Source of the DNA: an uncultured Devosia sp.
Lineage (GTDB): Bacteria; Pseudomonadota; Alphaproteobacteria; Rhizobiales; Devosiaceae
Length of the DNA: 60,501 bases
Direction of reading: 5' to 3'
NCBI RefSeq assembly: GCF_913055165.1
Contig: NZ_CAJXJS010000022.1
Span: forward strand, 1-60,501
Shown one piece after another: positions 9,397 to 18,187 of this stretch (positions are counted from its first letter, which is position 1; each line of letters begins with the position of its first letter). A program made the position numbers and the translations under genes. The notes beneath the pieces are model-generated. The model was not told the origin of the DNA and ran no database searches. It worked only from the letters and a program-made list of their open reading frames with translations.

Positions 9397-9870
9397 ATGG
9401 ATTCCTATGGTGTGCGGTTTCCGCTTCCGCCGGAGGCGGGCAAGGGTCTCCATTTCCTCATCGTCGAAGGGCGCGCTTATCCCGACATCGCCGATGAAAT
9501 GAAGCGCGGTGCGGTCGCCGCCCTTGAAAAAGCGGGCGCCTCATTCGAGGTCATCGCTGTGCCCAGCGCCATGGAAGTGCCCGTGGCTATGGCAATGGCG
9601 ATTGAAACCGGGCGTTTCGACGGCTATGTGGCGCTGGGCTGCGTCATCAGGGGGCAGACCAACCACTATGTTTCCGTAGCCAATGAGAGTATCAGGGCGC
9701 TGGCGGAATTGGCCGTTGTCGATGCATTGCCTCTTGGCATCGGCATCCTGACGGTAGAAAACGAGGCACAGGCCTGGATCAGGGCCCATGTGAATGACCA
9801 GGACAGGGGCGGGGACGCGGCGCGCGCCGCAATCGCCCTTTCCGACGTGAAAGCGAAACTGAACAACTAG
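9397..9870 (+). CDS. ribH: 6,7-dimethyl-8-ribityllumazine synthase
   Basis: RibH condenses 5-amino-6-ribitylamino-uracil with 3,4-dihydroxybutanone phosphate to the riboflavin precursor lumazine. The 157-residue protein has the core VPSAMEVPVA, GYVALGCVIRGQTNHY with the proton-transferring histidine H90, and LTVENEAQAW. Gln-Thr-Asn-His-Tyr replaces the more usual E-T-x-H-F/Y, a mild active-site-neighbour variation. The start is ATG at 9397, behind AGGGGAGG; a frame back to 9364 is an in-frame extension without homologous sequence. It is immediately followed by nusB. Confidence 0.93.
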   Translation: MDSYGVRFPLPPEAGKGLHFLIVEGRAYPDIADEMKRGAVAALEKAGASFEVIAVPSAMEVPVAMAMAIETGRFDGYVALGCVIRGQTNHYVSVANESIRALAELAVVDALPLGIGILTVENEAQAWIRAHVNDQDRGGDAARAAIALSDVKAKLNN

Positions 9871-10356
9871 ATGACTGACCACTCCAGACGCGACCCAGGT
9901 GCCACGCGCCCAGCCAACCAGCGCGGCGCCGCACGCCTTGCAGCTGTACAGGCCCTCTATCAGATGGATATCGGCCGGGCGACCCTGGAAGACACGCTGG
10001 CCCAGTTCGGCGCTTTCCATCTGGGCCGGGAGGTCGAAGGCGAGCAGTATTTGCCCGCCGATGCCGATTTCTTCCGTCAGATCGTGACCGGCGTAACCAA
10101 GCACCAGCTCGAAATCGACCCCTCGGTCGATAAGGCCCTCAACGAAGGCTGGCCGATCGAACGGGTCGATGCCACGCTCCGCGCCATCCTGCGTGCTGCC
10201 GCATTCGAATTGCTGCGCCGCAAGGACATTCCGCCGCGTGTGGTCATCACCGAATATGTCGATGTGGCCCGGGCCTTCTACGAGGACGACGCCTCGGGCC
10301 TGGTCAATGCCGCGCTTGATTCCATCGCCCGTTCGAGCGGTGCAGATTTGAACTGA
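9871..10356 (+). CDS. nusB: Transcription antitermination factor NusB
   Basis: NusB, with NusE (S10), binds boxA RNA and promotes rRNA transcription antitermination. The 161-residue all-helical sequence shows RGAARLAAVQALYQMDI near the N-terminus and the conserved ending region DIPPRVVITEYVDVARAFYEDDASGLVNAALD. The ATG directly follows the ribH stop codon (0 bp gap), so translation is probably coupled. A ribH-nusB pair is standard in alphaproteobacteria. Confidence 0.96.
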   Translation: MTDHSRRDPGATRPANQRGAARLAAVQALYQMDIGRATLEDTLAQFGAFHLGREVEGEQYLPADADFFRQIVTGVTKHQLEIDPSVDKALNEGWPIERVDATLRAILRAAAFELLRRKDIPPRVVITEYVDVARAFYEDDASGLVNAALDSIARSSGADLN

Positions 10357-10419
10357 CAGATGGAGCGGTAACGCGTCCGCTGGGCGCGCGCACTCGCCAT
10401 CAATCCAGAGGGCGATCCC

Positions 10420-11610
10420 ATGTCATCAGACCGCAGCCAATCGATCAGAAATATCGGCCTCCTGTCGGCCGTTCAGGCTCTTGGCGGGTCCAATTCCTCC
10501 ATTGTGATGTCGGTGGCGGCGTTGGCCGCGGTCAATCTGGCGCCCGATCCCTCGGCGGCCACCCTGCCGGTCACCGCCATGATCGTGGGGCTGGCCCTGA
10601 CCACCTCCTCGGCCACCATGATCATCTACCGCCTCGGCCGCACCCGCGGGCTGATGCTGGGGGCGTCGATCGGCATTCCGGCCTCGATCCTGGCGACCAT
10701 CGCCATCATCCTGGGCAATTTCTATCTGTTCGCCGCCGGACTGTTCTTCGTGGGCATGTCAGGCGCCTTCATGCAGCAGGTGCGTTTCGCGGCCGCCGAC
10801 AGCGTCGAGCCGGACCTCAAGAGCCAGGCGATATCTTGGGTCATGTTCGGCGGCGTGGCAGCGGGCTTCTTCGGGCCCCAGCTCAGCGCCTTGACCCGCA
10901 CCTGGATCGAGGGGGCCGAATACGCCGCCAGTTTCCTGGTCATCGCCATTCTCTCGCTCACCTCGGTCCTCGTGCTCTCGGCAACCCGCCTGGCCCCCAC
11001 GGTGGCGCCAGGAACCATCACCGACAAGGGGCGCCCGCTCTCCGAATTGCTGCGCCAGCCGGAAATCGTCCTACCCATGCTCGGTGCCGCGCTCAGCTAC
11101 GCGCTCATGACGCTGATCATGGTCGCCGCGCCCCTGGCCATGGTGCATCTGTGCGGCCACTCGCCCACCGAGGCTGCCGGGGCCATCCAGTGGCATGTGG
11201 TGGCCATGTTCGCGCCCAGCTTCGTCACGGGCGCCATCATCAAGCGCATTGGCGCCAGTCTCGTCACCGCCATTGGCCTGTTGCTGATCATTGCTTGCGC
11301 GGTCATTGCGCTCAACGGCATCACCGTCACCCATTTTACCGCGGCTCTTGTTCTGCTCGGCCTGGGCTGGAATTTCGGCTTCATCGGCTCGACGGCCATG
11401 CTGGCCACCAGCTACCGGCCGCAGGAGGCAGGGCGGGTGCAGGCCGTCAACGAGCAGATCGTGTTCGGCTCCAGCGCGATCGCATCGCTGAGCTCGGGGG
11501 TCCTGCTGCAACTGGTGGGGTGGGAAGCCATCAACATCCTGGCCATTCCCGTGGCCACGCTGACCATATTGCTGCTCGGCTTCGGGGCCATGCGTCAGGC
11601 CCGCGCCTGA
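10420..11610 (+). CDS. MFS transporter
   Basis: A 396-residue major facilitator superfamily protein with about twelve hydrophobic segments. The loop between helices 2 and 3 carries the degenerate MFS motif GRTRGLMLGA. A substrate cannot be deduced; related genes in Hyphomicrobiales are annotated only as MFS transporters. The ATG at 10420 has a GAGGG upstream. It lies 63 bp after nusB and converges on bamE; a hairpin separates the two. Confidence 0.8.
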   Translation: MSSDRSQSIRNIGLLSAVQALGGSNSSIVMSVAALAAVNLAPDPSAATLPVTAMIVGLALTTSSATMIIYRLGRTRGLMLGASIGIPASILATIAIILGNFYLFAAGLFFVGMSGAFMQQVRFAAADSVEPDLKSQAISWVMFGGVAAGFFGPQLSALTRTWIEGAEYAASFLVIAILSLTSVLVLSATRLAPTVAPGTITDKGRPLSELLRQPEIVLPMLGAALSYALMTLIMVAAPLAMVHLCGHSPTEAAGAIQWHVVAMFAPSFVTGAIIKRIGASLVTAIGLLLIIACAVIALNGITVTHFTAALVLLGLGWNFGFIGSTAMLATSYRPQEAGRVQAVNEQIVFGSSAIASLSSGVLLQLVGWEAINILAIPVATLTILLLGFGAMRQARA

Positions 11611-11615
11611 GCAGC

Positions 11616-11643
11616 AAAAAGCCCCGGAAAGAACTCCGGGGCT
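11616..11643 (-). terminator. Intrinsic terminator of bamE, hairpin shared with the MFS gene
   Basis: AGCCCCGGA (11620-11628) pairs with TCCGGGGCT (11635-11643). On the minus strand the stem is followed by TTTTT (11616-11620), so it is a good terminator for bamE. On the plus strand it is only a stem without a T-tract. Confidence 0.85.
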
Positions 11644-11667
11644 CACATTCTCGGCGTCGCTCGGGTG

Positions 11668-12105
11668 TTAGAACGAGGACAGGATAGTGTCGATGAACGT
11701 GGCGTCTTCACCGAAGGACGGCGTCCGCCGCGTCTCGATATTGATGGCCTTGCCGTCCTGAAGCGCATAGACAGCGCGCTCGATCACCTTCTTGTTCCTG
11801 TCGAAATAGATTGCCAGCACGGTCCGTTCCTCGACCATGGTCAGGCCGAACGAGGTCTGGTTGACCTTGGTTTCCACATAGTACCAGGCGGTGCGATCGC
11901 CAAAGGTATTCGTCGACTGCGGCGAGCCCAGCACCAGCGTAACCAGTTGCTGGCTCTGGCCGGGGCGGATCTGCTGCAAGGCCGAGTCCGGAATGTCGTA
12001 TCCCTGGGTCCGCTTTGAGACCAGCGATGTGCTGCTGGTGCAGCCGGCGAGCGCAACGGCAAGAACGGCCGCGGCAACGGAGGCTTTCGCAATTCGCAGA
12101 GGCAT
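11668..12105 (-). CDS. bamE: Outer membrane protein assembly factor BamE (SmpA/OmlA)
   Basis: A 145-residue lipoprotein of the beta-barrel assembly machinery, which inserts outer membrane proteins. The signal peptide ends in a lipobox, LAGC, with the lipidated cysteine at residue 22. The BamE domain follows with the typical IRPGQSQQLVTLVLGSPQ and WYYVETK pieces. The family is 110-160 residues long. It faces away from the chaperone gene at 12272, sharing a 166-bp promoter region; this gene neighbourhood (bamE divergent to CBP3-like, DUF177, plsX) is conserved in Hyphomicrobiales. Confidence 0.92.
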   Translation of the reverse strand: MPLRIAKASVAAAVLAVALAGCTSSTSLVSKRTQGYDIPDSALQQIRPGQSQQLVTLVLGSPQSTNTFGDRTAWYYVETKVNQTSFGLTMVEERTVLAIYFDRNKKVIERAVYALQDGKAINIETRRTPSFGEDATFIDTILSSF

Positions 12106-12271
12106 GAATTTGACTTTCCCGATGGCTGTCGACTATAGGCGTGACACTTGGGCGCGTGCCCTTTGGCCGCCGGAATGTGTAGCTGTCAACTTGGCCGTCT
12201 GGCAAGCTGGCAATGATCCGGCATCCCGATCTGCCAAGTGTTTGACCGATACCGACGCCGAGCGCAATCCC

Positions 12272-12799
12272 ATGATCCTGTCCTTGTTTCGCAAGAAGGC
12301 CGCCTCAGAGCCGGTATATGCCGTCTATAATTCCATTGTGGCGCAATCCCGGCGGCCCGTCTTCTACGCCCAATGGGGTGTTCCAGACACTGTCACCGGG
12401 CGCTTCGACATGATCAGCCTGCACATGGCCCTGCTGTTCCGCCGCCTGCGCCATGGCCCGGAAGCGGCCAGGGAATTCAGCCAGTCCGTATTCGACCTGT
12501 TCTTCAAGGATATGGACCGTTCGCTCAGGGAAATGGGCGTGTCCGACCTCGGGGTCCCCAAGAAGATTCAGAAAATGGGCAACATCTTCTTCGGTCTCCT
12601 GGCGGCAATGAATGAAGCCATGGACCGCAATGACATCGACGCTCTGGCCGGTGTGCTGGCGCGCAATATCTTCGATGGCGACGATTCGCCCGAACTGCGC
12701 GCGCTCGCCGGCTACATCATGGAGCGGGACGCCGAATTGGCAAGCCAGCCGGTCGAGGCCATAACTGGCGGTGTGGTGCGCTTCGAGGCGGCAGCATGA
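12272..12799 (+). CDS. Ubiquinol-cytochrome c chaperone (CBP3-like) family protein
   Basis: A 175-residue protein of the CBP3/UQCC1 family, named for the mitochondrial factor needed to assemble cytochrome bc1. The conserved core is seen in FYAQWGVPDTVTGRFDMISLHMALLFRRL and in SQSVFDLFFKDMDRSLREMGVSDLGVPKKIQKM. The bacterial role is presumed to be in respiratory complex assembly but is little studied. I chose ATG at 12272; upstream in-frame sequence overlaps the bamE promoter. The stop overlaps the next ATG (ATGA), so the two genes are translationally coupled. Confidence 0.85.
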   Translation: MILSLFRKKAASEPVYAVYNSIVAQSRRPVFYAQWGVPDTVTGRFDMISLHMALLFRRLRHGPEAAREFSQSVFDLFFKDMDRSLREMGVSDLGVPKKIQKMGNIFFGLLAAMNEAMDRNDIDALAGVLARNIFDGDDSPELRALAGYIMERDAELASQPVEAITGGVVRFEAAA

Positions 12800-13347
12800 G
12801 CCGGCAGAGCGAGCCGATATTTGACGCGGTCGTTCGCATCGACAAACTGCCCGCAGCCGGTCGGTCCATTGCTGTCGATGCCGACGCCGAGACCCGCAAG
12901 GCCATTGCCGAGGCCATGAACATTCTCTCGGTCGAGCGTTTCGTCGCCAACCTCACGGTGTCGCCATTGCGTGGCGGCCTGCGCGCGCTCGGACATCTGG
13001 ACGCCAGTGTGACCCAGGCCTCTGTGGTCAGTTTCGAGCCGGTTGCCGAAACCATTTCCGAGGCTATCGACCGCGTGTTTCTGCCTGCGCCGCGGGATGC
13101 GCAGGCGCCGGCGCCGGGTGCGGAAGTCTTCGTGGACCTTGAAGACGATGATTTCCCCGACCACATCGATGGACCGGAAGTGGATTTGAGTACTCTGCTG
13201 CTCGAAACGCTTGCGCTGGCGCTTGATCCCTATCCGCGTCTGCCGGGAGAAACCCTGGATTCACTGGGCGTTGAGGTCGGTGACAAGGAGCAAGGACCAT
13301 TCGCCAAATTGGCGCGATTGAAGCGCGATGGCGAAGACCAGAGCTAG
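12796..13347 (+). CDS. DUF177 (YceD) family protein
   Basis: A 183-residue protein of the YceD/DUF177 family. In many bacteria it precedes rpmF and plsX; bacterial and plant homologues have been linked to 23S rRNA processing. The C-terminal VFVDLEDDDFPDHIDGPEVDLSTLLLETLALALDPYPRLPG block is diagnostic. The family's two-cysteine motif is not visible, which is common in alphaproteobacteria. It overlaps the CBP3-like gene by 4 bp. rpmF is missing between this gene and plsX. Confidence 0.85.
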   Translation: MSRQSEPIFDAVVRIDKLPAAGRSIAVDADAETRKAIAEAMNILSVERFVANLTVSPLRGGLRALGHLDASVTQASVVSFEPVAETISEAIDRVFLPAPRDAQAPAPGAEVFVDLEDDDFPDHIDGPEVDLSTLLLETLALALDPYPRLPGETLDSLGVEVGDKEQGPFAKLARLKRDGEDQS

Positions 13348-13430
13348 GGCCAGGCCCCCAAGGGCTTGCGCCGACCCGTTGATGGGATATGTTTGCTTGC
13401 CCGCCAATGCGGGCCGAAAAACGGGCTAAA

Positions 13431-14501
13431 ATGACCGATTCTATAACGATTTCCGTGGATGCCATGGGCGGCGATCACGCTCCGCGAGCAGTCATCCATG
13501 GTGCCCATCTGGCCCTTAAGGAGCGCAAGAATACGCGCTTCATCTTTCATGGCCTCAAGGACCAGATCGAGCCCTTGCTCGAAGAATTCCCGGCCCTGAA
13601 GCCGGTCTCGACGGTGCGCCATTGCGAAACCGTCATCGCCATGGATGAAAAGCCCAGCCAGGCCCTGCGCAAGGGCAAGGGCACTTCGTCCATGTGGATG
13701 GCCATCCAGGCGGTCAGGGACAAGGAGGCCGATGTCGCCATCTCGGGCGGCAATACCGGCGCCCTCATGGCCATGGCGACCTTCTGCCTCAGGCCCATGG
13801 AAGGTATTTCACGTCCCGGCATCGCCGCCATCTGGCCGACGCTGCGCTCCGACATTATCGTGCTCGATATGGGCGCGACCATCGGCGCGGATGCCCGCCA
13901 ATTGGTCGATTATGCCATCCTCGGCTCAGCGCTGGCCCGGGCTTTGTTCGATTCTGACTCGCCGACCGTGGGTCTGCTCAATGTCGGCACCGAAGAGGTC
14001 AAGGGTCTCGAGTCGATCAAGGAAGCCGGCAAGATTCTCACCGAGGCCAGCGGCGCCGGTTTCACCTATCACGGCTTTGTGGAAGGGGACGACATCGGCA
14101 AGGGTACGGTCGACGTCGTCGTCACCGAAGGCTTTGTGGGCAATATCGCGCTCAAGACCGCCGAAGGCACGGCCCGGCAGGTGGCCACCTATCTGCGCCA
14201 GGCGCTCAAGGCAACCTGGATGAGCCGGATCGGGGCTCTGCTGGCCTCGTCCGCCCTCAACGCCCTGCGCCGCAAGATGGACCCCCGCACCGTCAATGGT
14301 GGCGTGTTCATGGGCCTCAACGGTATCGTCATCAAGTCCCACGGCGGTACTGACGAAATTGGCTACAAGAGTGCCCTGGGCCTGGCCTATGAAATGGCTC
14401 GAAGCCGCCTCATGGACAAGGTTGGCGATACTATGCAGCGTTTTCCCATCAACAAGGCAGACCCCGGTTTGCCTTCCGAGACCGAGGCCAATTCGGCGTG
14501 A
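13431..14501 (+). CDS. plsX: Phosphate acyltransferase PlsX
   Basis: PlsX makes acyl-phosphate from acyl-ACP, the first step of phospholipid synthesis with PlsY. The 356-residue protein begins [24 protein letters not shown], the classic PlsX opening. It contains [24 protein letters not shown] and the C-terminal [21 protein letters not shown] prefer ATG at 13431 because conserved sequence begins there, but earlier in-frame starts (13389, 13407) exist. The stop overlaps the GTG of fabH by 4 bp; plsX-fabH is a typical lipid-initiation operon. Confidence 0.94.
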   Translation: MTDSITISVDAMGGDHAPRAVIHGAHLALKERKNTRFIFHGLKDQIEPLLEEFPALKPVSTVRHCETVIAMDEKPSQALRKGKGTSSMWMAIQAVRDKEADVAISGGNTGALMAMATFCLRPMEGISRPGIAAIWPTLRSDIIVLDMGATIGADARQLVDYAILGSALARALFDSDSPTVGLLNVGTEEVKGLESIKEAGKILTEASGAGFTYHGFVEGDDIGKGTVDVVVTEGFVGNIALKTAEGTARQVATYLRQALKATWMSRIGALLASSALNALRRKMDPRTVNGGVFMGLNGIVIKSHGGTDEIGYKSALGLAYEMARSRLMDKVGDTMQRFPINKADPGLPSETEANSA

Positions 14502-15478
14502 CCAGCACTATTCGTTCCGTCATTCGTGGGGTCGGCAGCTACTTGCCGGCCAGGGTCGTCACCAATGACGAGTTGGCTAAGACTGTCGACACGTCCGACG
14601 AGTGGATCCAGCAGCGCGTCGGCATCAAGGAACGACACATCGCCGCTGAAGGTGAATATACCTCCGATCTGGCCGCCGCCGCGGCGCGGGCCGCCATGGA
14701 TAATGCCGGCATCGCGATCGAAGCCATTGACCTGATCATTGTGGCCACCACCACACCGGACTACACCTTCCCCAGTGCCGCCACGCTTGTGCAGATGAAG
14801 CTGGGCATGAACCACGGCTTTGCCTTCGATATCCAGGCCGTCTGCTCGGGCTTCGTCTACGCCGTCGCGACTGCTGATAGCTACATCAAGAACGGCATGG
14901 CGCGCCGGGTGCTGGTCATCGGCGCTGAGACCTTCTCCCGCCTGCTGGACTGGAACGACCGCACCACCTGCGTGCTGTTCGGTGATGGTGCTGGAGCCGT
15001 TGTTATGGAACGGGTCGACGCAGCCCCCGGCGATCCGGAACGCGGTGTGCTGACCTCGGCCCTGCGCTCGGATGGCCGCCACTGGGACAAGCTTTATGTC
15101 GATGGTGGCCCCTCGACCACGGGCACCACCGGCCATGTGCATATGCAGGGACCAGAGGTGTTCCGCCACGCCGTCGGCAAAATCACCGATGTGGTCTATG
15201 CCACGCTCGAACAGGCCGGTTATACCGTCGACGACCTCGATTGGTTCGTGCCGCACCAGGCCAATAAGCGCATCATTGACGGGGCAGGGGCCAAGCTTGG
15301 ATTGCCGCCCGAGAAGGTGGTGACCACGGTTGATATCCACGCCAACACCTCTGCTGCATCCGTGCCGCTGGCGCTCAGCGTCGCCGTTGCCGACGGGCGC
15401 ATCAAGCAGGGTGATTTGGTCATGCTTGAAGCTATGGGCGGTGGGTTCACCTGGGGCGCTTCGCTCATCCGCTGGTAG
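14498..15478 (+). CDS. fabH: Beta-ketoacyl-ACP synthase III
   Basis: FabH starts fatty acid synthesis by condensing acetyl-CoA with malonyl-ACP. The 326-residue thiolase-fold enzyme has the full catalytic triad: C116 in QAVCSGF, His in WFVPHQAN (about 253) and Asn in [10 protein letters not shown] (about 285). The start is GTG at 14498, overlapping the plsX stop. The N-terminal [19 protein letters not shown] is typical. The 259-bp spacer after it contains a short hairpin but no gene, and leads to ihfA. Confidence 0.95.
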   Translation: MTSTIRSVIRGVGSYLPARVVTNDELAKTVDTSDEWIQQRVGIKERHIAAEGEYTSDLAAAAARAAMDNAGIAIEAIDLIIVATTTPDYTFPSAATLVQMKLGMNHGFAFDIQAVCSGFVYAVATADSYIKNGMARRVLVIGAETFSRLLDWNDRTTCVLFGDGAGAVVMERVDAAPGDPERGVLTSALRSDGRHWDKLYVDGGPSTTGTTGHVHMQGPEVFRHAVGKITDVVYATLEQAGYTVDDLDWFVPHQANKRIIDGAGAKLGLPPEKVVTTVDIHANTSAASVPLALSVAVADGRIKQGDLVMLEAMGGGFTWGASLIRW

Positions 15479-15737
15479 AATGATCCGGCCAACCGTCCCC
15501 GAACCGAAAATGTGACCGGGTGGGACGGCGCGAAGCGCATTGACCTCAAGCGTTTCAAGGCGTTAGTGTTCTTCTCGGGTGGAGGAACCCGGCGCTGAAG
15601 CCTGAACGACAAGATCACCAGGCAGCGTCGATTTGGGACGGATTTCTCATGCGCGACAAGGCTGCATGCCCGTGTCGCATTGTCTGGACATTTGGCCGGG
15701 CCGGGAACGCCAAACCCAAGGCACTATGGGGGCGCAA

Positions 15738-16049
15738 ATGACGCAGAAGACGGTTACGCGGGCGGATCTGGCTGAAGCGGTCTACGGGTCGGTCGGGCTG
15801 TCCCGAACGGAATCGGCGGAGCTGGTCGAGCGAGTGCTGGAATTGATTTCCGACGCGCTGGTGACCGGCGCCAATGTCAAGCTTTCGTCCTTCGGCTCCT
15901 TTCAGGTCCGCTCCAAGAATGAGCGCATTGGCCGGAATCCCAAGACGGGCGAGGAAGTGCCGATCCTGCCGCGTCAGGTTCTTGTGTTCAAACCCTCCAA
16001 CGTGTTGAAGTCCAAAATCAACAAGTCTATGGTTGGCGCTGGAAAGTAA
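15738..16049 (+). CDS. ihfA: Integration host factor subunit alpha
   Basis: A 103-residue DNA-bending protein of the HU/IHF family. It forms a heterodimer with IhfB and acts in transcription, replication and recombination. The sequence has the alpha-subunit pattern [11 protein letters not shown], the beta-arm [20 protein letters not shown] with the intercalating proline, and [11 protein letters not shown]. The ATG at 15738 has a G5 run six bases upstream; the frame extends to 15633 without homologous sequence. It stands between fabH and the MerR gene, an order conserved in the group. Confidence 0.93.
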   Translation: MTQKTVTRADLAEAVYGSVGLSRTESAELVERVLELISDALVTGANVKLSSFGSFQVRSKNERIGRNPKTGEEVPILPRQVLVFKPSNVLKSKINKSMVGAGK

Positions 16050-16155
16050 GGCTTTTGCGCGCCTGGATTCGTCGGCCAAATTGCCGTGAAACCCCGGGGT
16101 CAGCAGGAGCTTAAACGGCAATATTTGTGTTGCCCGGGCCAGGGAGAGTCGCGGT

Positions 16156-16611
16156 TTGGACAAGTCGCCAGACGCGTTCCGTACCATCTCTGAAGCTGCT
16201 GATGAGCTAGACCTCCCGCAGCATGTTCTGCGATTCTGGGAAACCCGCTTCTCTACCATTAAGCCTCTGAAACGCGGGGGCGGACGGCGCTACTACCGCC
16301 CCGAAGATGTCATGCTGCTGCGTGGCATTCGCCACTTGCTCTATGATCAGGGTTTCACCATCAAGGGTGTCCAGAAAATCCTCAAGGATCAGGGGCCGCG
16401 CTATGTCATCGCCGTTGGCGAGGGCAAGGGGCTCGACGAAATCCTGCCCATGATCGAGCAGGCCGAAGCGGCCGGCGACGAGGCCGAACTCGAGGAAGCC
16501 GAGATGTTGGCCAGCCCGGCGCTGGACCAGGAATCGCGGGACAAGCTCTCCGAGGTTCTCCGCGAATTGCTCGAGTGCAAACGCCTGCTGGAACGGGCAC
16601 GCGAACACTGA
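16156..16611 (+). CDS. MerR family transcriptional regulator
   Basis: A 151-residue regulator with an N-terminal MerR-type w[28 protein letters not shown] and the wing [17 protein letters not shown]. The C-terminal half is acidic and helical and has no metal-binding cysteines, so it is not a classic metal sensor. It is the conserved MerR gene that follows ihfA in many Hyphomicrobiales; its targets are not known to me. The start is TTG at 16156, supported by GGGAG upstream. Confidence 0.85.
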   Translation: MDKSPDAFRTISEAADELDLPQHVLRFWETRFSTIKPLKRGGGRRYYRPEDVMLLRGIRHLLYDQGFTIKGVQKILKDQGPRYVIAVGEGKGLDEILPMIEQAEAAGDEAELEEAEMLASPALDQESRDKLSEVLRELLECKRLLERAREH

Positions 16612-16646
16612 ACAGCGATAGAATTCCTGTTTCATTTGCGCGGGAA

Positions 16647-16660
16647 AACGATTATTCGTT
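16647..16660. promoter_or_regulatory. Candidate operator in the iolG promoter
   Basis: The palindrome AACGA-TTAT-TCGTT lies 46 bp upstream of the iolG start, in an AT-rich patch of the 94-bp gap after the MerR gene. It is not the GGAA-N6-TTCC form seen at iolR, although GGAA (16643-16646) and TTCC (16659-16662) flank it at a wider spacing of 12. Which regulator uses it is open. Confidence 0.35.
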
Positions 16661-16705
16661 CCAAATGGTTGGCGCGGCTGGCCGCATACCTTTGGAGTTT
16701 CCTCG

Positions 16706-17743
16706 ATGACTGTTCGTTTTGGTCTGCTGGGTGCGGGCCGTATTGGCAAGGTCCACGCCAAGGCCGTGACAGGCAATCCTCAGGCCCACCTGGTCGCTGT
16801 GGCCGATGCCATGGCTGAAGCCGCCAGTGCCTTGGCCGGCCAATATGGTGCCGAAGTCCGCAGCATCGAGGCGATCGAGGCCGCTGGAGACATCGACGCC
16901 GTCATCATCTGCACCCCCACAGACACCCATGCCGATCTCATCGAACGCTTCGCCCGGGCAGGCAAGGCGATCTTCTGCGAGAAGCCGATCGACCTCGACG
17001 TCGAGCGGGTGAAGGCCTGCCTCCGGGTAGTGGACGAAACCGGGGCCACCCTCATGGTCGGCTTCAACCGTCGCTTCGACCCGCATTTCCGCGCGGTCAA
17101 GCAGGCGATCGCTGATGGGCAAATTGGCGATGTGGAAATGGTCACCATTGTCTCGCGCGATCCCGGCGCGCCACCGGCCGATTACGTCAAGCGTTCTGGC
17201 GGCATCTTCCGCGACATGACCATCCATGATTTCGACATGGCCCGCTTCCTGCTCGGCGAGGAAATCGAGACCGTGTCGGCCCAGGCCTCCGTGCTGGTCG
17301 ACAAGGCCATTGGCGCGGCCGGCGACTATGACAGCGCCTCGGTCATGCTCGCGACCGCCTCGGGCAAACACGCCACTATCTCCAACTCGCGTCGCGCCAC
17401 CTATGGCTATGATCAGCGCATCGAGGTGCATGGCTCCAAGGGCGCCGTGGCGGCTGAGAACCAGCGCCCGGTGTCCATCGAGATTGCCAACGCCAGCGGT
17501 TACACGCGGCCGCCCCTGCATGATTTCTTCATGACCCGCTACACCGAAGCTTATGCCTTTGAAATCAGCAGTTTCATTGATTGTGTGGAATCAAAATCTC
17601 CGGCTTCTCCCAGCGGTGCCGATGGGCTGATTGCCCTGGCCCTGGCCGAAGCTGCGCTGCGCTCGGTTCACGAGGGCAGGGCGGTCAAGGTCAGTGAGAT
17701 CACCGGTCCTCTGGCTGACAGGTCTATCTTCCAAGGGCGCTGA
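16706..17743 (+). CDS. iolG: Inositol 2-dehydrogenase
   Basis: IolG oxidises myo-inositol to scyllo-inosose with NAD, the first step of inositol catabolism. The 345-residue Gfo/Idh/MocA protein has the dinucleotide motif GLLGAGRIGKVH, the CEKPIDL motif with the catalytic lysine, and the GGIFRDMTIHDFDMARFL segment carrying the active-site Asp/His. The C-terminal domain contains RRATYGYDQRIEVHG, typical of IolG. It is on the opposite strand from the other iol genes, with its own promoter, about 0.5 kb from the end of iolB. Confidence 0.93.
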   Translation: MTVRFGLLGAGRIGKVHAKAVTGNPQAHLVAVADAMAEAASALAGQYGAEVRSIEAIEAAGDIDAVIICTPTDTHADLIERFARAGKAIFCEKPIDLDVERVKACLRVVDETGATLMVGFNRRFDPHFRAVKQAIADGQIGDVEMVTIVSRDPGAPPADYVKRSGGIFRDMTIHDFDMARFLLGEEIETVSAQASVLVDKAIGAAGDYDSASVMLATASGKHATISNSRRATYGYDQRIEVHGSKGAVAAENQRPVSIEIANASGYTRPPLHDFFMTRYTEAYAFEISSFIDCVESKSPASPSGADGLIALALAEAALRSVHEGRAVKVSEITGPLADRSIFQGR

Positions 17744-17809
17744 GGCATCGGCGCTTGCGATGGGATGGCATGACCCATAGTCTTCTCTGGTCAGATCAGG
17801 GAGGACTAA

Positions 17810-18181
17810 ATGGAACTCGGCGCCTTTTCCGTCAGCCTCGCCGTCAAGGACATCGCTGCCTCTCGCGCCTTCTACGAAAAACTGGGCTTCGCCGCGATCA
17901 TGGGCGAAGAGGCGCAGAACTGGCTGATCATGAAGAATGGTGATCACGTCATCGGCCTGTTCCAGGGCATGTTCGACAAGAACATCCTGACCTTCAATCC
18001 GGGATGGAACGCCAATTCCGAGACACTGCCGACATTCACCGACATCCGGCAAATTCAACAGGCCCTCAAGACCGGGGGCATCGAAGTCGGCGCCGACATC
18101 GACCCGGAATCAACCGGGCCGGCGAATTTCTCAATCACCGACCCGGACGGGAACGTCATCCTCTTCGACCAGCACGTGTGA
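17810..18181 (+). CDS. VOC (glyoxalase/bleomycin resistance) family protein
   Basis: A 123-residue vicinal oxygen chelate protein with two beta-alpha-beta-beta-beta units: LGAFSVSLAVKDIAASRAFYEKLGF at the start and NFSITDPDGNVILFDQH at the end. Only part of the usual metal-ligand set can be recognised and the substrate is unknown. The ATG at 17810 follows GGGAGG. It is 66 bp behind iolG in the same direction and converges on iolB with a 6-bp gap. A role in inositol use is possible but is not shown by the sequence. Confidence 0.82.
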   Translation: MELGAFSVSLAVKDIAASRAFYEKLGFAAIMGEEAQNWLIMKNGDHVIGLFQGMFDKNILTFNPGWNANSETLPTFTDIRQIQQALKTGGIEVGADIDPESTGPANFSITDPDGNVILFDQHV

Positions 18182-18187
18182 TCCCGC

